A DNA stretch of 64,000 nucleotides from Cladopsammia gracilis (taxonomy: Eukaryota > Cnidaria > Anthozoa > Scleractinia > Dendrophylliidae): NCBI GenBank assembly GCA_022457155.1, contig JAJGOT010000155.1, positions 125,001 to 189,000 of the forward strand. The letters run 5' to 3'. Below are positions 57,401 to 59,514 of the stretch, piece by piece. Within the stretch, counting starts at the first letter, position 1, and each line of letters opens with the position of its first letter. The translations under genes were made by a program, and so were the position numbers. Below the pieces are notes generated by a model, which was not told where the DNA came from, made no database searches, and saw only the letters and a program-made list of their open reading frames with translations.

Positions 57401-58403
57401 TCAACTTTGAGCTGTAATGACGGCGTTGGAAGAAAATGTATTCCTGTATTGGCGAAAGCGCGAACTATATCCGTCAATGTAAAGCCGTAATGCAATGTAC
57501 TTGATACACAGTACTGACTTTAGCGACTGCTAAAATTTCAATTCAACTCACCCGCATATACTGACACGCGATGGTTCTACCGCTGATTCTGCCTGCCTCC
57601 ATTGCCATTAAAAGCTACCAAAACATACTTTTTATTGTGACAAAAACATGCGAAATTTGTTACCACATAAGTTTAGATAAATACGCGTCTTTCTTAGAGT
57701 ACTCGTCTTCTTTCTGTAGGTTCGTCGAAAAAGCGTACCATCCCATCTTCAACTCGCCATGGGAGAGCACCTTGACTTTGCTTATGTTAAATTAAACGAC
57801 ACACAAGTTCAGTTAAATGAAACACGAGCTCAGTTAAGTCTAACCCGGGATCAAAAGACAACAAGAATTCTGGAGAATAGAGTAGAGACACTTCAAAGGC
57901 AGTTGGAAATTAAAACGAATACGGATAAAGAGAATAATAACACACGGTTTGTTTGGAAGATCAACAAATTCAGTGAAATTTTGAGTCAAGCAAACAATAA
58001 AGCAATATTAAGTGATCCATTCTACACGGAACGTTATGGCTACAAATTACGGGTGGTAGTTTATCCTAATGGCATTCCACTGTTGACTAGCGAGAATACC
58101 CACCTCTCGATCGTCATCTTTGTAATGGAAGGTGAATATGATGCCATGTTACCCTGGCCTTTCAACAAGAAAGTAACTTTTACACTTATTGATCAACAGG
58201 AAGATCCAGAAAAACGGGAAAACGTTGTAGACTGTTTAAGTCCTAAAAAGGATAAGGAATATAATTTATTCCTTAGTAGACCCAAGGGAGCAGAGAACCT
58301 TAGCGGTTCGAAATTGCACTTCATATCTCACGAAAAACTGCAAACGAGGCGCTACCTTGTGAATGATACTCTGTTTCTTCGGGTCGAGATCGGTCCGCCA
58401 TGA
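6231..58403 (+). CDS. TRAF-family protein (RING, TRAF zinc fingers, coiled coil, MATH), seven exons spliced
   Basis: Joining 6231-6400, 8855-8918, 32307-32408, 33173-33337, 46486-46560, 56109-56186 and 57720-58403 gives one open frame of 445 codons plus TGA. Each internal boundary has AG before and GT after. Intron 1 is phase 2 and all others are phase 0. Domain order is RING (about residues 27-70), TRAF-type zinc fingers (about 95-235), a short heptad coiled coil (about 242-285) and TRAF-C/MATH (about 293-443). This is the TRAF2/3/5/6/4 layout. By family knowledge such proteins trimerise through the coiled coil and MATH domain, bind cytoplasmic tails of TNF-receptor or Toll/IL-1 receptors, and act as ubiquitin ligases in NF-kB/JNK signalling. 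The length is slightly short for the family, mainly because of the short coiled coil. I cannot assign orthology to one vertebrate TRAF. The gene spans over 52 kb because the introns are filled with transposons, yet the coding sequence has no visible break. Confidence 0.93.
6401..8854 (+). other. TRAF intron 1
   Basis: The intron is 2.45 kb bounded by GTGAGG and CAG. It has a partial copy of repeat A near 8385-8500 (TTTTTCGATGGGAATTTATG) and a possible minus-strand LINE tail near 7320 (CAACAACAACAAACAATTTA). The rest shows no coding or RNA feature that I can support. Confidence 0.8.
6595..6624. repeat. Short perfect inverted repeat in TRAF intron 1
   Basis: GCTCATGCTCTT and AAGAGCATGAGC flank a 6-bp loop. 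No function is assigned. Confidence 0.8.
8855..8918 (+). CDS. TRAF exon 2 (64 nt): end of RING finger
   Basis: This micro-exon is bounded by AACAG| and CGG|GTAAGC. Its first G completes the split Arg codon from exon 1, and 21 codons follow, including [10 protein letters not shown]. The CPAD supplies the last RING ligand pair (C67, D70), as in TRAF RINGs that end in C-x2-D. It leaves phase 0, matching exon 3. The reading frame, the RING ligand spacing and the join to the following DVFPDKA (typical of TRAFs just after the RING) all support it. An automatic gene finder could easily miss it. Confidence 0.88.
8960..9155 (+). repeat. Tetranucleotide microsatellite (GAAT/GAGC)
   Basis: About 190 bp of imperfect GAAT, GAAC and GAGC units begin 40 bp after the exon 2 donor. 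The purest stretches are GAAT and GAGC runs near 9090-9145. Confidence 0.9.
9418..11071. mobile_element. Palindrome-rich element with GGGACTGTGCAATAATTATC termini
   Basis: GGACTGTGCAATAATTATC near 9419 reappears inverted near 11070, each followed by G/C-rich sequence. Inside are at least three further inverted-repeat pairs: 9642-9670 with 9701-9729, 10432-10460 with 10838-10868, and 10634-10690 with 10707-10760. A TTAA-flanked MITE sits at 9917-10406. A broken minus-strand frame ([15 protein letters not shown] at about 9898, then an acid-rich tail) may be a remnant of an element protein, but I do not recognise it. Confidence 0.7.
9917..10406. mobile_element. 490-bp TTAA-type MITE with ACATGT-rich long inverted arms
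   Basis: It is flanked on both sides by TTAA (9913-9916 and 10407-10410). The termini are GGTGGTCAGACATG in inverted orientation and the arms extend about 190 bp, built from repeated motifs such as GACATGTAGCAG and GACATGTCGC. TTAA duplication is characteristic of piggyBac and Kolobok families. It has no transposase. Confidence 0.8.
11072..11743. other. TRAF intron 2 segment without recognisable features
   Basis: No coding motif or clear repeat was identified between the palindrome-rich element and the 11.75-11.91 kb palindrome. Confidence 0.5.
11744..11912. mobile_element. Palindromic MITE, ~75-bp arms
   Basis: TTGTGGTTCAAATTTTTC with TTTGGTTTAAAATTTTTC reappears inverted as GAAAATTTTTAAACCAAAG and GAACCACAACATATA. 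The arms flank a ~17-bp loop. No coding capacity. Confidence 0.85.
12480..13600 (+). repeat. Dispersed repeat 'A', copy 2
   Basis: The copy starts with GGAGCTCTCGCCGGGCC and passes through TTTAGCGGAGAAAACCG, the [15 protein letters not shown] frame (12785-12979), TTTTTCGATGGGAATTTATG and TTGATTTCCAAATCAG. Its usual AT-rich terminus is missing because the LINE fragment begins near 13620. Confidence 0.75.
13620..14650 (+). pseudogene. Tx1/L1-like LINE reverse transcriptase fragment
   Basis: In three broken frames the + strand encodes [21 protein letters not shown] then LPKEFY, next [21 protein letters not shown], and then an RT palm with [21 protein letters not shown] and the [13 protein letters not shown] catalytic region. 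The last Asp of the YADD box is Asn here. A later motif ([18 protein letters not shown]) is also typical. Frameshifts and stops show the copy is dead. It may belong to the same family as the minus-strand LINE of intron 4, but the two cover different domains. Confidence 0.85.
14897..15350 (+). mobile_element. Poly-G-ended MITE with CTAGACTAAA motifs, copy 1
   Basis: It starts with a run of G and GTACTTTGC, and contains TAACCTATACTAGACCATTTT, ATATTCTAGACTAAACACCG and ACTATCACAGTCTAAGATACC. It ends near CTATATAGCTCATATATGGG with GAGCACCCC. The same blocks recur inverted at 23956-24405. The class is unknown. Confidence 0.75.
15720..16045 (+). repeat. Dispersed repeat 'A', copy 3 (internally deleted)
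   Basis: It joins the TTTAGCGGAGAAAACGG block directly to the terminal block (AATAGCCTGTTCATCAATC, then AGCTCCGCTGTTAGGCTAAG and CTATCTATATATATT). Confidence 0.7.
16046..18460. other. TRAF intron 2 segment with no confirmed gene
   Basis: A 147-codon + frame at 16316-16756 has a Lys run from a poly-A tract and no domain that I recognise. Near 17684 on the minus strand a short frame begins [22 protein letters not shown], which resembles the N-terminal helix before the Q motif of RecQ-like helicases, but no helicase motif follows. The rest holds nothing that I can support. Confidence 0.45.
18462..19117 (+). mobile_element. Non-autonomous element with CCTCGCGAAGC termini, copy 1
   Basis: It starts CCTCGCGAAGCGAGGGCCG and ends GAGGTTCTGCGAGACACGTA with TTTCTAGTTAG. 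The 59115-59510 sequence is the same element inverted, sharing GTACGCGAACCATAGAAATG, ACGTTTTTGGTTTCAAAGAAG and the AACTGCACGAC/TTGCCTAGCAAC region. No coding motif. Confidence 0.75.
19298..19474 (+). other. G-rich tract
   Basis: Two G-rich blocks (19313-19330 and 19419-19458) with many runs of three or more G on the + strand could form G-quadruplexes. The frame across them is low-complexity and not a gene. Confidence 0.7.
19475..20036. mobile_element. MITE with AGAGTGTTTTCAC-TGACGTCA termini
   Basis: TATAGAGTGTTTTCACATGA leads into TGACGTCA on the left, and TGACGTCAGTGAAAACACTCTA is mirrored on the right, each placing a CRE palindrome about 15 bp from the end. The interior is non-coding and includes CCGCCATGTTAG and AAGATGGCCGC. 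Confidence 0.85.
20649..20771. mobile_element. Near-perfect palindromic MITE (Harbinger-like)
   Basis: Arms of about 55 bp begin GGCCCAGTTCAAACGTCG and are repeated inverted without visible mismatch around a ~12-bp loop. TTA is present on both outer sides, consistent with the TWA target duplication of PIF/Harbinger elements. The near-identity of the arms suggests a young insertion. Confidence 0.85.
20772..21929. other. TRAF intron 2 segment without supported features
   Basis: The segment is AT-rich DNA with several copies of ATTATGCT (21360-21900), suggesting a degraded repeat. No gene motif is visible. Confidence 0.5.
21930..22995 (+). repeat. Dispersed repeat 'A', copy 4
   Basis: It carries the same ordered blocks as 12480-13600 and the intact terminus (GTTAGGCTATGCCTACC then TATATATATTTC). 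Its 5' third differs (GCACTCTTTTGAAAGC and GAGTGCCGAGG instead of the GCTAGCCATGACC block). The [11 protein letters not shown] frame lies at 22091-22303. Confidence 0.75.
22996..23834. other. TRAF intron 2 segment without supported features
   Basis: No coding motif or repeat match to other parts of the window was noticed here. Confidence 0.5.
23835..25776. mobile_element. Mariner-like non-autonomous element with repeated GTAAGCGGACAC modules
   Basis: The left end TACAGTCACCTCTCCGCTAA and right end GCTTACGAGAGAGTTGACTG with TA are inverted and flanked by TA. Each side carries several extra GTAAGCGGACA modules. The termini resemble Tc1/mariner-type CAGT ends with a TA target. No transposase frame was found; 24.54-25.60 kb is unexplained filler. 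A poly-G element is inserted at 23956-24405. Confidence 0.65.
23956..24405 (-). mobile_element. Poly-G-ended MITE with CTAGACTAAA motifs, copy 2 (inverted)
   Basis: This is the reverse-complement counterpart of 14897-15350 with the same blocks in the same order and poly-G/poly-C at both ends. It is nested inside the GCGGACAC element. Confidence 0.75.
26208..26245 (-). repeat. Terminal fragment of the CCTCGCGAAGC element
   Basis: ACTAGAAATACGTGTCTCGC and CTCGCGAAGCTC match the ends at 19080-19115 and 59115-59150. Confidence 0.7.
26600..26700. mobile_element. Short palindromic repeat with GTCCCCAGAGCC arms, copy 1
   Basis: CGTCCCCAGAGCCGCTTGG and CCAAGGGGCTCTGGGGACG flank a centre with CCGCCGGAACC. 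The same unit with the same flank (AGCCAATCAAATCCTGCG) occurs inverted at 30755-30845. Confidence 0.8.
26701..27949. other. TRAF intron 2 segment without supported features
   Basis: Only low-complexity AT-rich DNA and unremarkable short frames were seen. Confidence 0.5.
27950..28209. mobile_element. MITE with GGCGGATCCAG termini, copy 2 (inverted)
   Basis: It starts GGACGGATCCAGAAATTTC and ends CCTGGATCCGCCACTG. The core TTGACAATCAGTCAATCGG and AAGCGTTTGTTAAGTC matches 4558-4862 inverted. A shorter relative with a poly-G tract lies near 28540-28690. Confidence 0.8.
28741..28820 (+). repeat. LINE/SINE 3' tail with (ATT)n
   Basis: ACTTAAATAAAGTGATTATT followed by ATT/TTA repeats looks like the 3' end of a non-LTR element. 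Confidence 0.5.
28895..29465. mobile_element. Probable MITE with poly-C/poly-G ends
   Basis: It starts GGGGGAGGGGAGTACTTCCC and ends with a ~26-nt C run and CTTGGGGTAAAAC. Internal phrases ATGGGGTCG and GGGGTTACATTTTC recur. The ends are only loosely inverted, so the boundary is uncertain. Confidence 0.4.
29466..30754. other. TRAF intron 2 segment without supported features
   Basis: No coding motif, RNA gene or clear repeat was identified. Confidence 0.5.
30755..30845. mobile_element. Short palindromic repeat with GTCCCCAGAGCC arms, copy 2
   Basis: It is inverted relative to 26600-26700 and shares the CCTGCGTCCCCAGAGCCC edge. Confidence 0.8.
31235..31660 (-). repeat. Dispersed repeat 'A', copy 5 (partial)
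   Basis: It shares CTCCGCTTCTTCGGTTCTG, ACGTATGAAGTTCCTCGAAG, CTAGCCATGACCATGAAAAA and the GAGCTCCGC hairpin end with copy 1. Confidence 0.75.
32307..32408 (+). CDS. TRAF exon 3: RING-to-zinc-finger linker and first TRAF zinc-finger half
   Basis: The exon is 34 codons in phase 0 between TTTTAG| and GAG|GTAAAA. It begins [13 protein letters not shown], the conserved helix that follows the RING in TRAFs, and continues [14 protein letters not shown], the first C-x4-C half of a TRAF-type zinc finger. The pairing H and C are in exon 4. Confidence 0.92.
32440..32747 (-). mobile_element. tRNA-derived SINE in TRAF intron 3
   Basis: On the minus strand, GTCCCC ... GGGGAC can pair as an acceptor stem and enclose a perfect B-box type sequence GTGGGTTCGACTCC. 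The D-arm is degenerate, so this is a SINE head rather than a tRNA. It abuts the 3' tail of the LINE fragment at 32748. Confidence 0.6.
32748..33150 (-). pseudogene. Non-LTR retrotransposon 3' end (CR1/L2-like RT C-terminus) in intron 3
   Basis: The minus-strand frame contains [42 protein letters not shown] and [11 protein letters not shown], the conserved C-terminal tail of CR1/L2/Rex-type reverse transcriptases. After the stop comes a short 3' UTR ending in an ATGT microsatellite. The copy is heavily 5' truncated, and its truncated edge is within about 40 bp of TRAF exon 4. Confidence 0.8.
33173..33337 (+). CDS. TRAF exon 4: TRAF-type zinc fingers
   Basis: The exon is 55 codons in phase 0 between TCTAACAG| and CAG|GTAAAA. 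Motifs [29 protein letters not shown] and HPECHMQ show the repeated Cys/His pattern of TRAF-type zinc fingers. A minus-strand LINE 3' fragment ends only about 20-40 bp upstream of the acceptor, so the branch-point and pyrimidine tract lie right beside transposon sequence. Confidence 0.92.
34144..34740 (-). repeat. Tandem repeat (~155-180 bp unit, about four copies) near the Helitron 3' end
   Basis: AACACAACTGTTAACGGTTT and CACTTAACCCTTGTATACTG recur at about 34144, 34299, 34474 and 34655, each followed by AAAATAACACACTTTTG. The copies are divergent and have no coding potential. Confidence 0.85.
34922..35964 (-). CDS. Helitron RPA-like single-strand DNA-binding protein, main exon
   Basis: After AAATTTAG| (acceptor at 35965-35966) an open frame runs to a stop at 34922. 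Joined to the 25-nt first exon it gives 355 residues. It has an OB-fold pattern ([13 protein letters not shown], then [16 protein letters not shown]) and a C4 zinc site ([14 protein letters not shown]...RCQNC, about residues 255-275), the layout of the RPA70 C-terminal ssDNA-binding domain. Helitrons of plants and some animals carry such a gene, thought to help rolling-circle replication. Unlike the neighbouring Rep-helicase frame, no break is visible, so it could still be expressed. Confidence 0.8.
36708..36732 (-). CDS. RPA-like gene, first coding exon
   Basis: ATG at 36732 encodes MSAKKQRK and one base of the next codon before the donor G|GTAAGT. The 743-bp intron then joins to AA|AAC..., making Glu and keeping the frame. 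Just upstream on the same strand is a good acceptor (TTTTCTTTTTAG|AATTGAAG), so a further 5' exon probably exists. Confidence 0.7.
36884..38800 (-). pseudogene. Helitron PIF1-type helicase domain
   Basis: The frame is 638 codons with all main PIF1/SF1B motifs: Walker [10 protein letters not shown] (about residues 196-204), [10 protein letters not shown], Walker [20 protein letters not shown], and late in the protein [16 protein letters not shown] with TYVALSRVR. In Helitrons this domain unwinds DNA during rolling-circle transposition. It follows the Rep frame with a one-base shift near 38775. The domain itself looks intact; the gene is a pseudogene because of breaks upstream. Confidence 0.9.
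38763..40298 (-). pseudogene. Helitron Rep (HUH endonuclease) domain, with one in-frame stop
   Basis: 40083-40298 (ending in TAA at 40083) and 38763-40055 are in one frame split by that stop. The second part contains the HUH motif in [12 protein letters not shown] (His78 and His80 of that piece) and the two-tyrosine motif [10 protein letters not shown] (Tyr280 and Tyr284), which cut and join single-stranded DNA in Helitrons. The piece ends at a frameshift into the helicase. Confidence 0.88.
40388..40963 (-). pseudogene. Helitron protein segment between USP-like part and Rep (Helitron-like N region)
   Basis: This frame continues the USP-like frame after a one-base shift near 40955 ([18 protein letters not shown]) and contains [14 protein letters not shown], typical of the sequence before Helitron Rep domains. 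A second shift near 40450 moves the frame again before [15 protein letters not shown] sequence (about 40298). Confidence 0.8.
40888..42986 (-). pseudogene. Helitron N-terminal part: ubiquitin-specific-protease-like domain and DUF-type zinc region
   Basis: The minus-strand frame most likely starts at the Met at 42813, just after an acceptor (TTTTACAG|) at 42987. The first third matches the USP (C19) layout: a Cys box ([11 protein letters not shown], candidate Cys151/155 counted from the frame's first codon at 43080), two CxxC pairs (CSHC and CVNC) as in the USP fingers subdomain, a His box (SRHFTVAL) and WIYIDD. Next is a basic region with two copies of KPEVK-x-K-x-x-YMQ-x-YR. Then come [17 protein letters not shown] and [16 protein letters not shown], which precede Rep in many Helitrons. 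Deubiquitinase activity is inferred from motifs only. Confidence 0.7.
43530..43622. repeat. Short degenerate repeat (ACACGCTGGTTCGAAAC unit)
   Basis: Four imperfect copies of CRCWCTGGTT-type units occur in the 5' region of the Helitron. Confidence 0.7.
43739..43850 (-). promoter_or_regulatory. Candidate 5' non-coding exon of the Helitron gene
   Basis: On the minus strand GATTTCAGGCTGTTTTAGAG|GTGAGT is a strong donor. The next strong acceptor is at 42987, before the USP-like frame. Upstream is a CRE-like TGACGTCACGTGACGTCA palindrome (43799-43817). The start point is unknown. Confidence 0.4.
44843..46130. mobile_element. Foldback element with inverted tandem arrays of ACGCAAAATGTAATA
   Basis: It starts TTACGCC and ends GGCGTAA. 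About 170 bp at each end consist of six or seven copies of a 15-25 bp unit (ACGCAAAATGTAATA on the left, TATTACATTTTGCGT on the right). The interior (45030-45970) has no coding motif. It sits inside the LINE coding sequence, so its boundaries are confirmed by the LINE frame resuming on the other side. Confidence 0.88.
46486..46560 (+). CDS. TRAF exon 5: TRAF-type zinc finger
   Basis: The exon is 25 codons in phase 0 between TTTTTGCAG| and ATG|GTAACT. It encodes [14 protein letters not shown] and [11 protein letters not shown], a canonical TRAF zinc-finger segment that follows HPECHMQ of exon 4 without a gap. The acceptor lies roughly 50 bp after the truncated 5' edge of the LINE that fills intron 4. 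Confidence 0.92.
46561..47665 (+). other. First part of TRAF intron 5
   Basis: No gene is supported here. A ~35-bp sequence at 46777-46815 (GGCTCATCGTCACTTACCGT) is repeated inverted at 52395-52433, outside the PIN element. Loosely similar GAGCCGAGAAGT blocks occur near 47165 and 47385. Confidence 0.5.
48690..49328 (+). pseudogene. PIN/CXC element protein, N-terminal part
   Basis: The frame reads [15 protein letters not shown], then [12 protein letters not shown] and [15 protein letters not shown], suggesting an N-terminal Cys/His zinc-binding region (FYVHIKC...C-x2-C). A long charged helix with [12 protein letters not shown] follows. The frame is lost near 49300. Confidence 0.6.
49380..49841 (+). 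pseudogene. PIN/CXC element protein, middle part
   Basis: The frame contains [20 protein letters not shown] and [17 protein letters not shown], then a helical segment ending [18 protein letters not shown]. The GGLTGGRG-(F)-x4-R motif is the most striking short feature. No domain is recognised. A frameshift follows near 49840. Confidence 0.55.
49896..50452 (+). pseudogene. PIN/CXC element protein, first half of PIN-like nuclease domain
   Basis: It contains [14 protein letters not shown], then [20 protein letters not shown] and RTGTEVG. The VFDG...K...R/RR spacing resembles the first acidic motif and gateway of FEN1/XPG-type 5' nucleases (PIN fold). The frame stops when a LINE 3' end was inserted at about 50453. 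Confidence 0.55.
50453..50806 (+). mobile_element. Non-LTR retrotransposon 3' end inserted in the PIN/CXC gene
   Basis: It encodes [15 protein letters not shown] and a stop, like the extreme C-terminus of CR1/L2-type RT, then an AT-rich 3' UTR and a tail of AAATAAAATA repeats. The interrupted frame resumes right after it. Confidence 0.7.
50807..51398 (+). pseudogene. PIN/CXC element protein, second half of PIN-like nuclease domain
   Basis: After the LINE insertion the frame resumes [20 protein letters not shown], then [18 protein letters not shown] and [20 protein letters not shown] and KATVLKKV. ADDTxxxxLLxH and GCDTTS-x4-IGK resemble the acidic XPG-I motif and the G-x-D-Y/T...GIG helix-hairpin of FEN1-like nucleases. 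It continues [20 protein letters not shown], then shifts frame. Confidence 0.6.
51519..51664 (+). pseudogene. PIN/CXC element protein, C-terminal CXC-type cysteine cluster and acidic tail
   Basis: The frame reads [36 protein letters not shown] and an acidic end with stop TAA at 51662. The C-x-C-x3-C-x4-C-x-C-x5-C spacing resembles Tesmin/TSO1-type CXC DNA-binding domains. Confidence 0.65.
52438..52978. mobile_element. MITE with GCAGCCGTTA termini
   Basis: CTTAGCAGCCGTTA and ACTAACGGCTGC lie at the left, with CAACCGTTAGTTGACGGCTG at the right. GACCGCATTCCTTTC (52502) is mirrored by GGGAAAGGAATGCGGTCC (52925). Confidence 0.65.
53300..53462. other. Edge of intron 5 before the gypsy element
   Basis: The 52979-53455 interval is AT-rich intron with a (TA)n run near 53234. 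No feature is supported. Confidence 0.3.
53456..53574 (-). repeat. 3' LTR of the gypsy element
   Basis: It is 119 bp and matches 55655-55773 except CAGTTACG against CAGTCACG. It is flanked on the outer side by CTGAC. Confidence 0.93.
53692..54840 (-). pseudogene. Gypsy integrase with one in-frame stop
   Basis: From about 54840 the frame shows the H2C2 zinc region ([17 protein letters not shown]), catalytic Asp in GTDLFEF, Asp in VVSDNGPQF and Glu in KANGEAER, then [19 protein letters not shown] and a C-terminal tail. A TAG at 54388-54390 interrupts between the second Asp and the Glu. The three catalytic residues are otherwise in place. Confidence 0.85.
54719..55525 (-). CDS. Gypsy gag, cut off before the zinc knuckle
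   Basis: The frame starts [11 protein letters not shown] just after the primer site and leader. It has the gag capsid pattern ([63 protein letters not shown]) and a basic tail. About 230 codons in, the native sequence is joined to integrase DNA read in another frame, so the C-terminus is chimeric and no CCHC knuckle remains. Confidence 0.85.
   Translation of the reverse strand: MAKYKTPEMSWTVQDLHQEWRRFCRQAQCILEGPLHDKEDSVKVSYLKLWVGDKGLDVFEGFTFAKPEDAAKLTVVMKKFEEYCAPRKKHIMAALKFSERRQGDNESFESFVTDLKILVKDCGYQEEERMVRDAIVFRCKHTKVREKCLDLADELTLEKAVEIGRNHETNLSSLKKLAKDEDPTVNVLNKKKRPTRRRPQHSNKDDANKPSAGKSTETKFNKSQKGKSQNKGHETRNASPNPQESSRNSYVQTEGQRSTILAWNVERH
55655..55773 (-). repeat. 5' LTR of the gypsy element
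   Basis: It carries the E-box CACGTG variant. The primer-binding site lies directly beside it at about 55643-55654. Confidence 0.93.
56109..56186 (+). CDS. TRAF exon 6: last TRAF-type zinc finger
   Basis: The exon is 26 codons in phase 0 between a long T-tract ending in TTTTAG| and AAG|GTTTGT. It encodes [23 protein letters not shown] and NEK, the typical final zinc finger before the TRAF-N coiled coil. The donor GTTTGT is weaker than the others but keeps the frame into exon 7. Confidence 0.91.
56719..56856. mobile_element. Palindromic MITE with GCGGTTAACC ends (nested)
   Basis: GCGGTTAACCTTTCTCATTT and AATTTCGGGCA arms are inverted around a ~6-bp loop. Mismatches are few. Confidence 0.85.
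56919..57103. mobile_element. Palindromic MITE with AATAGCCCATTTCCGAGTTG ends (nested)
   Basis: ATAGCCCATTTCCGAGTTGC and AACCGAGGCCAAGTG are mirrored by CACTTGGCCTCGGTTTG and CAACTCGGAAATGGGCTAT, with a central CATATGAATGG pair. Confidence 0.85.
57720..58403 (+). CDS. TRAF exon 7: coiled coil and TRAF-C/MATH domain, stop codon
   Basis: The exon is 227 codons plus TGA after TTTCTGTAG|. It opens [11 protein letters not shown], finishing the last zinc finger, then has a seven-residue periodicity ([14 protein letters not shown]) forming a short coiled coil, then the MATH domain. MATH landmarks are [55 protein letters not shown] and the closing [13 protein letters not shown]. The whole TRAF-C domain is in one exon. 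In family terms this domain forms the mushroom-shaped trimer that binds receptor peptides. Confidence 0.95.
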   Translation, partial: VRRKSVPSHLQLAMGEHLDFAYVKLNDTQVQLNETRAQLSLTRDQKTTRILENRVETLQRQLEIKTNTDKENNNTRFVWKINKFSEILSQANNKAILSDPFYTERYGYKLRVVVYPNGIPLLTSENTHLSIVIFVMEGEYDAMLPWPFNKKVTFTLIDQQEDPEKRENVVDCLSPKKDKEYNLFLSRPKGAENLSGSKLHFISHEKLQTRRYLVNDTLFLRVEIGPP

Positions 58404-58748
58404 TATACAGCAGTGCTTTGTCTGGTTTGCTCGCTCCGTTCGAATTCCTTTTCGTGCGTGTCATCGCACATTGTTATGACTTTAAATCCTTAATCAGGCT
58501 TATTCTAATACGCCCACTGTGACAGGAGTTGGCGCTATCTATCTAGTTACATAAGGGACGTACGATTTATTTTTTTGTGGAGAGGGAAGGAGGAGCTGTG
58601 AAGAGGTGCTTGCACTAGGAAAGAATAACTTTTTTGCTTGTAATGTTGTCACCCTCTTTACCGCATATACTCCGAATGTGTTGTTCTAATCGTGTGAAGA
58701 AACAAAGACAAGAAAGTCTTTTGGCGATTTATCCTTTCAATGAGCGAC

Positions 58749-58754
58749 AATAAA
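58749..58754 (+). terminator. Candidate poly(A) signal of the TRAF gene
   Basis: An AATAAA hexamer lies 346 bp past the TGA, just before the palindromic MITE that starts near 58760. No closer canonical hexamer was noticed. The assignment is by position only. Confidence 0.5.
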
Positions 58755-58759
58755 CCCTT

Positions 58760-58987
58760 TTACAGTTGTATGCTTAATACCCTGGCCTTTGAGTGAGTGA
58801 GGCTGAAGTTGACTTTGTTTTGATACAAACCTTCCTACTTTTCTGATGTAAGTTATATTGTTCTTATGCTAACTAATTTTTGTTCAGCATTACTTACATT
58901 TGAAAAGCAGACAGGTTTGCATCAAAACAAAGTCAACTCCAACCTCACTTTCACTCAAAGGCCAGGGTACTAAGCACACAACTGTAC
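58760..58987. mobile_element. Palindromic MITE just downstream of the TRAF gene
   Basis: ACAGTTGTATGCTTAATACC with CTGGCCTTTGAGTGA is mirrored by TCACTCAAAGGCCAGGGTAC and GCACACAACTGT. AAGTTGACTTTGTTTTGAT is also paired. Confidence 0.85.
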
Positions 58988-59114
58988 AATGGAGCATTGG
59001 AGCGTTGGAGAATATTTGAGCGAGGTTAATAAATAATAAATAAAAACTGTATTTCTGTGTCAGGAATTATAGCAGTAACCGACTATGTAAGGACACAACT
59101 AAAACAATAAATAA

Positions 59115-59510
59115 CTAGAAATACGTGTCTCGCAGAACCTCGCGAAGCTCAGGGCAGAGTGCACCGCGGGTCGAAACCTTTGGTGGCGTCTCGATTTGCT
59201 TTTCGCTATTCCACTATCGTCTTCTTTGAAACCAAAAACGTTAGTAAAAGGTCCTTTCGATGGTTCGCGTACCATTTACCCTCCGCCATCTTTGTTAACC
59301 ATGATCCTCTATAGGCTTACGTGAAGTAGTACCACAGGCGTTCCCATCATCCTCTTTCATTTGTCTGACGTCATTCAAGCTTTGTTGCGCTGTTGCCAGG
59401 CAACTGCACGACATCTTAAGGTATATATATATATATTTTTTTTTGCTCGAATTTGCGCGGCTTAGTTCCCGAGGCACGACAAATTTATTAACCTCGCTTC
59501 GCAAGGAATA
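59115..59510 (-). mobile_element. Non-autonomous element with CCTCGCGAAGC termini, copy 2
   Basis: This is a reverse-orientation, shorter copy of 18462-19117. It starts CTAGAAATACGTGTCTCGC and ends ATTAACCTCGCTTCGCAAGG. Confidence 0.75.
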
Positions 59511-59514
59511 ATAT

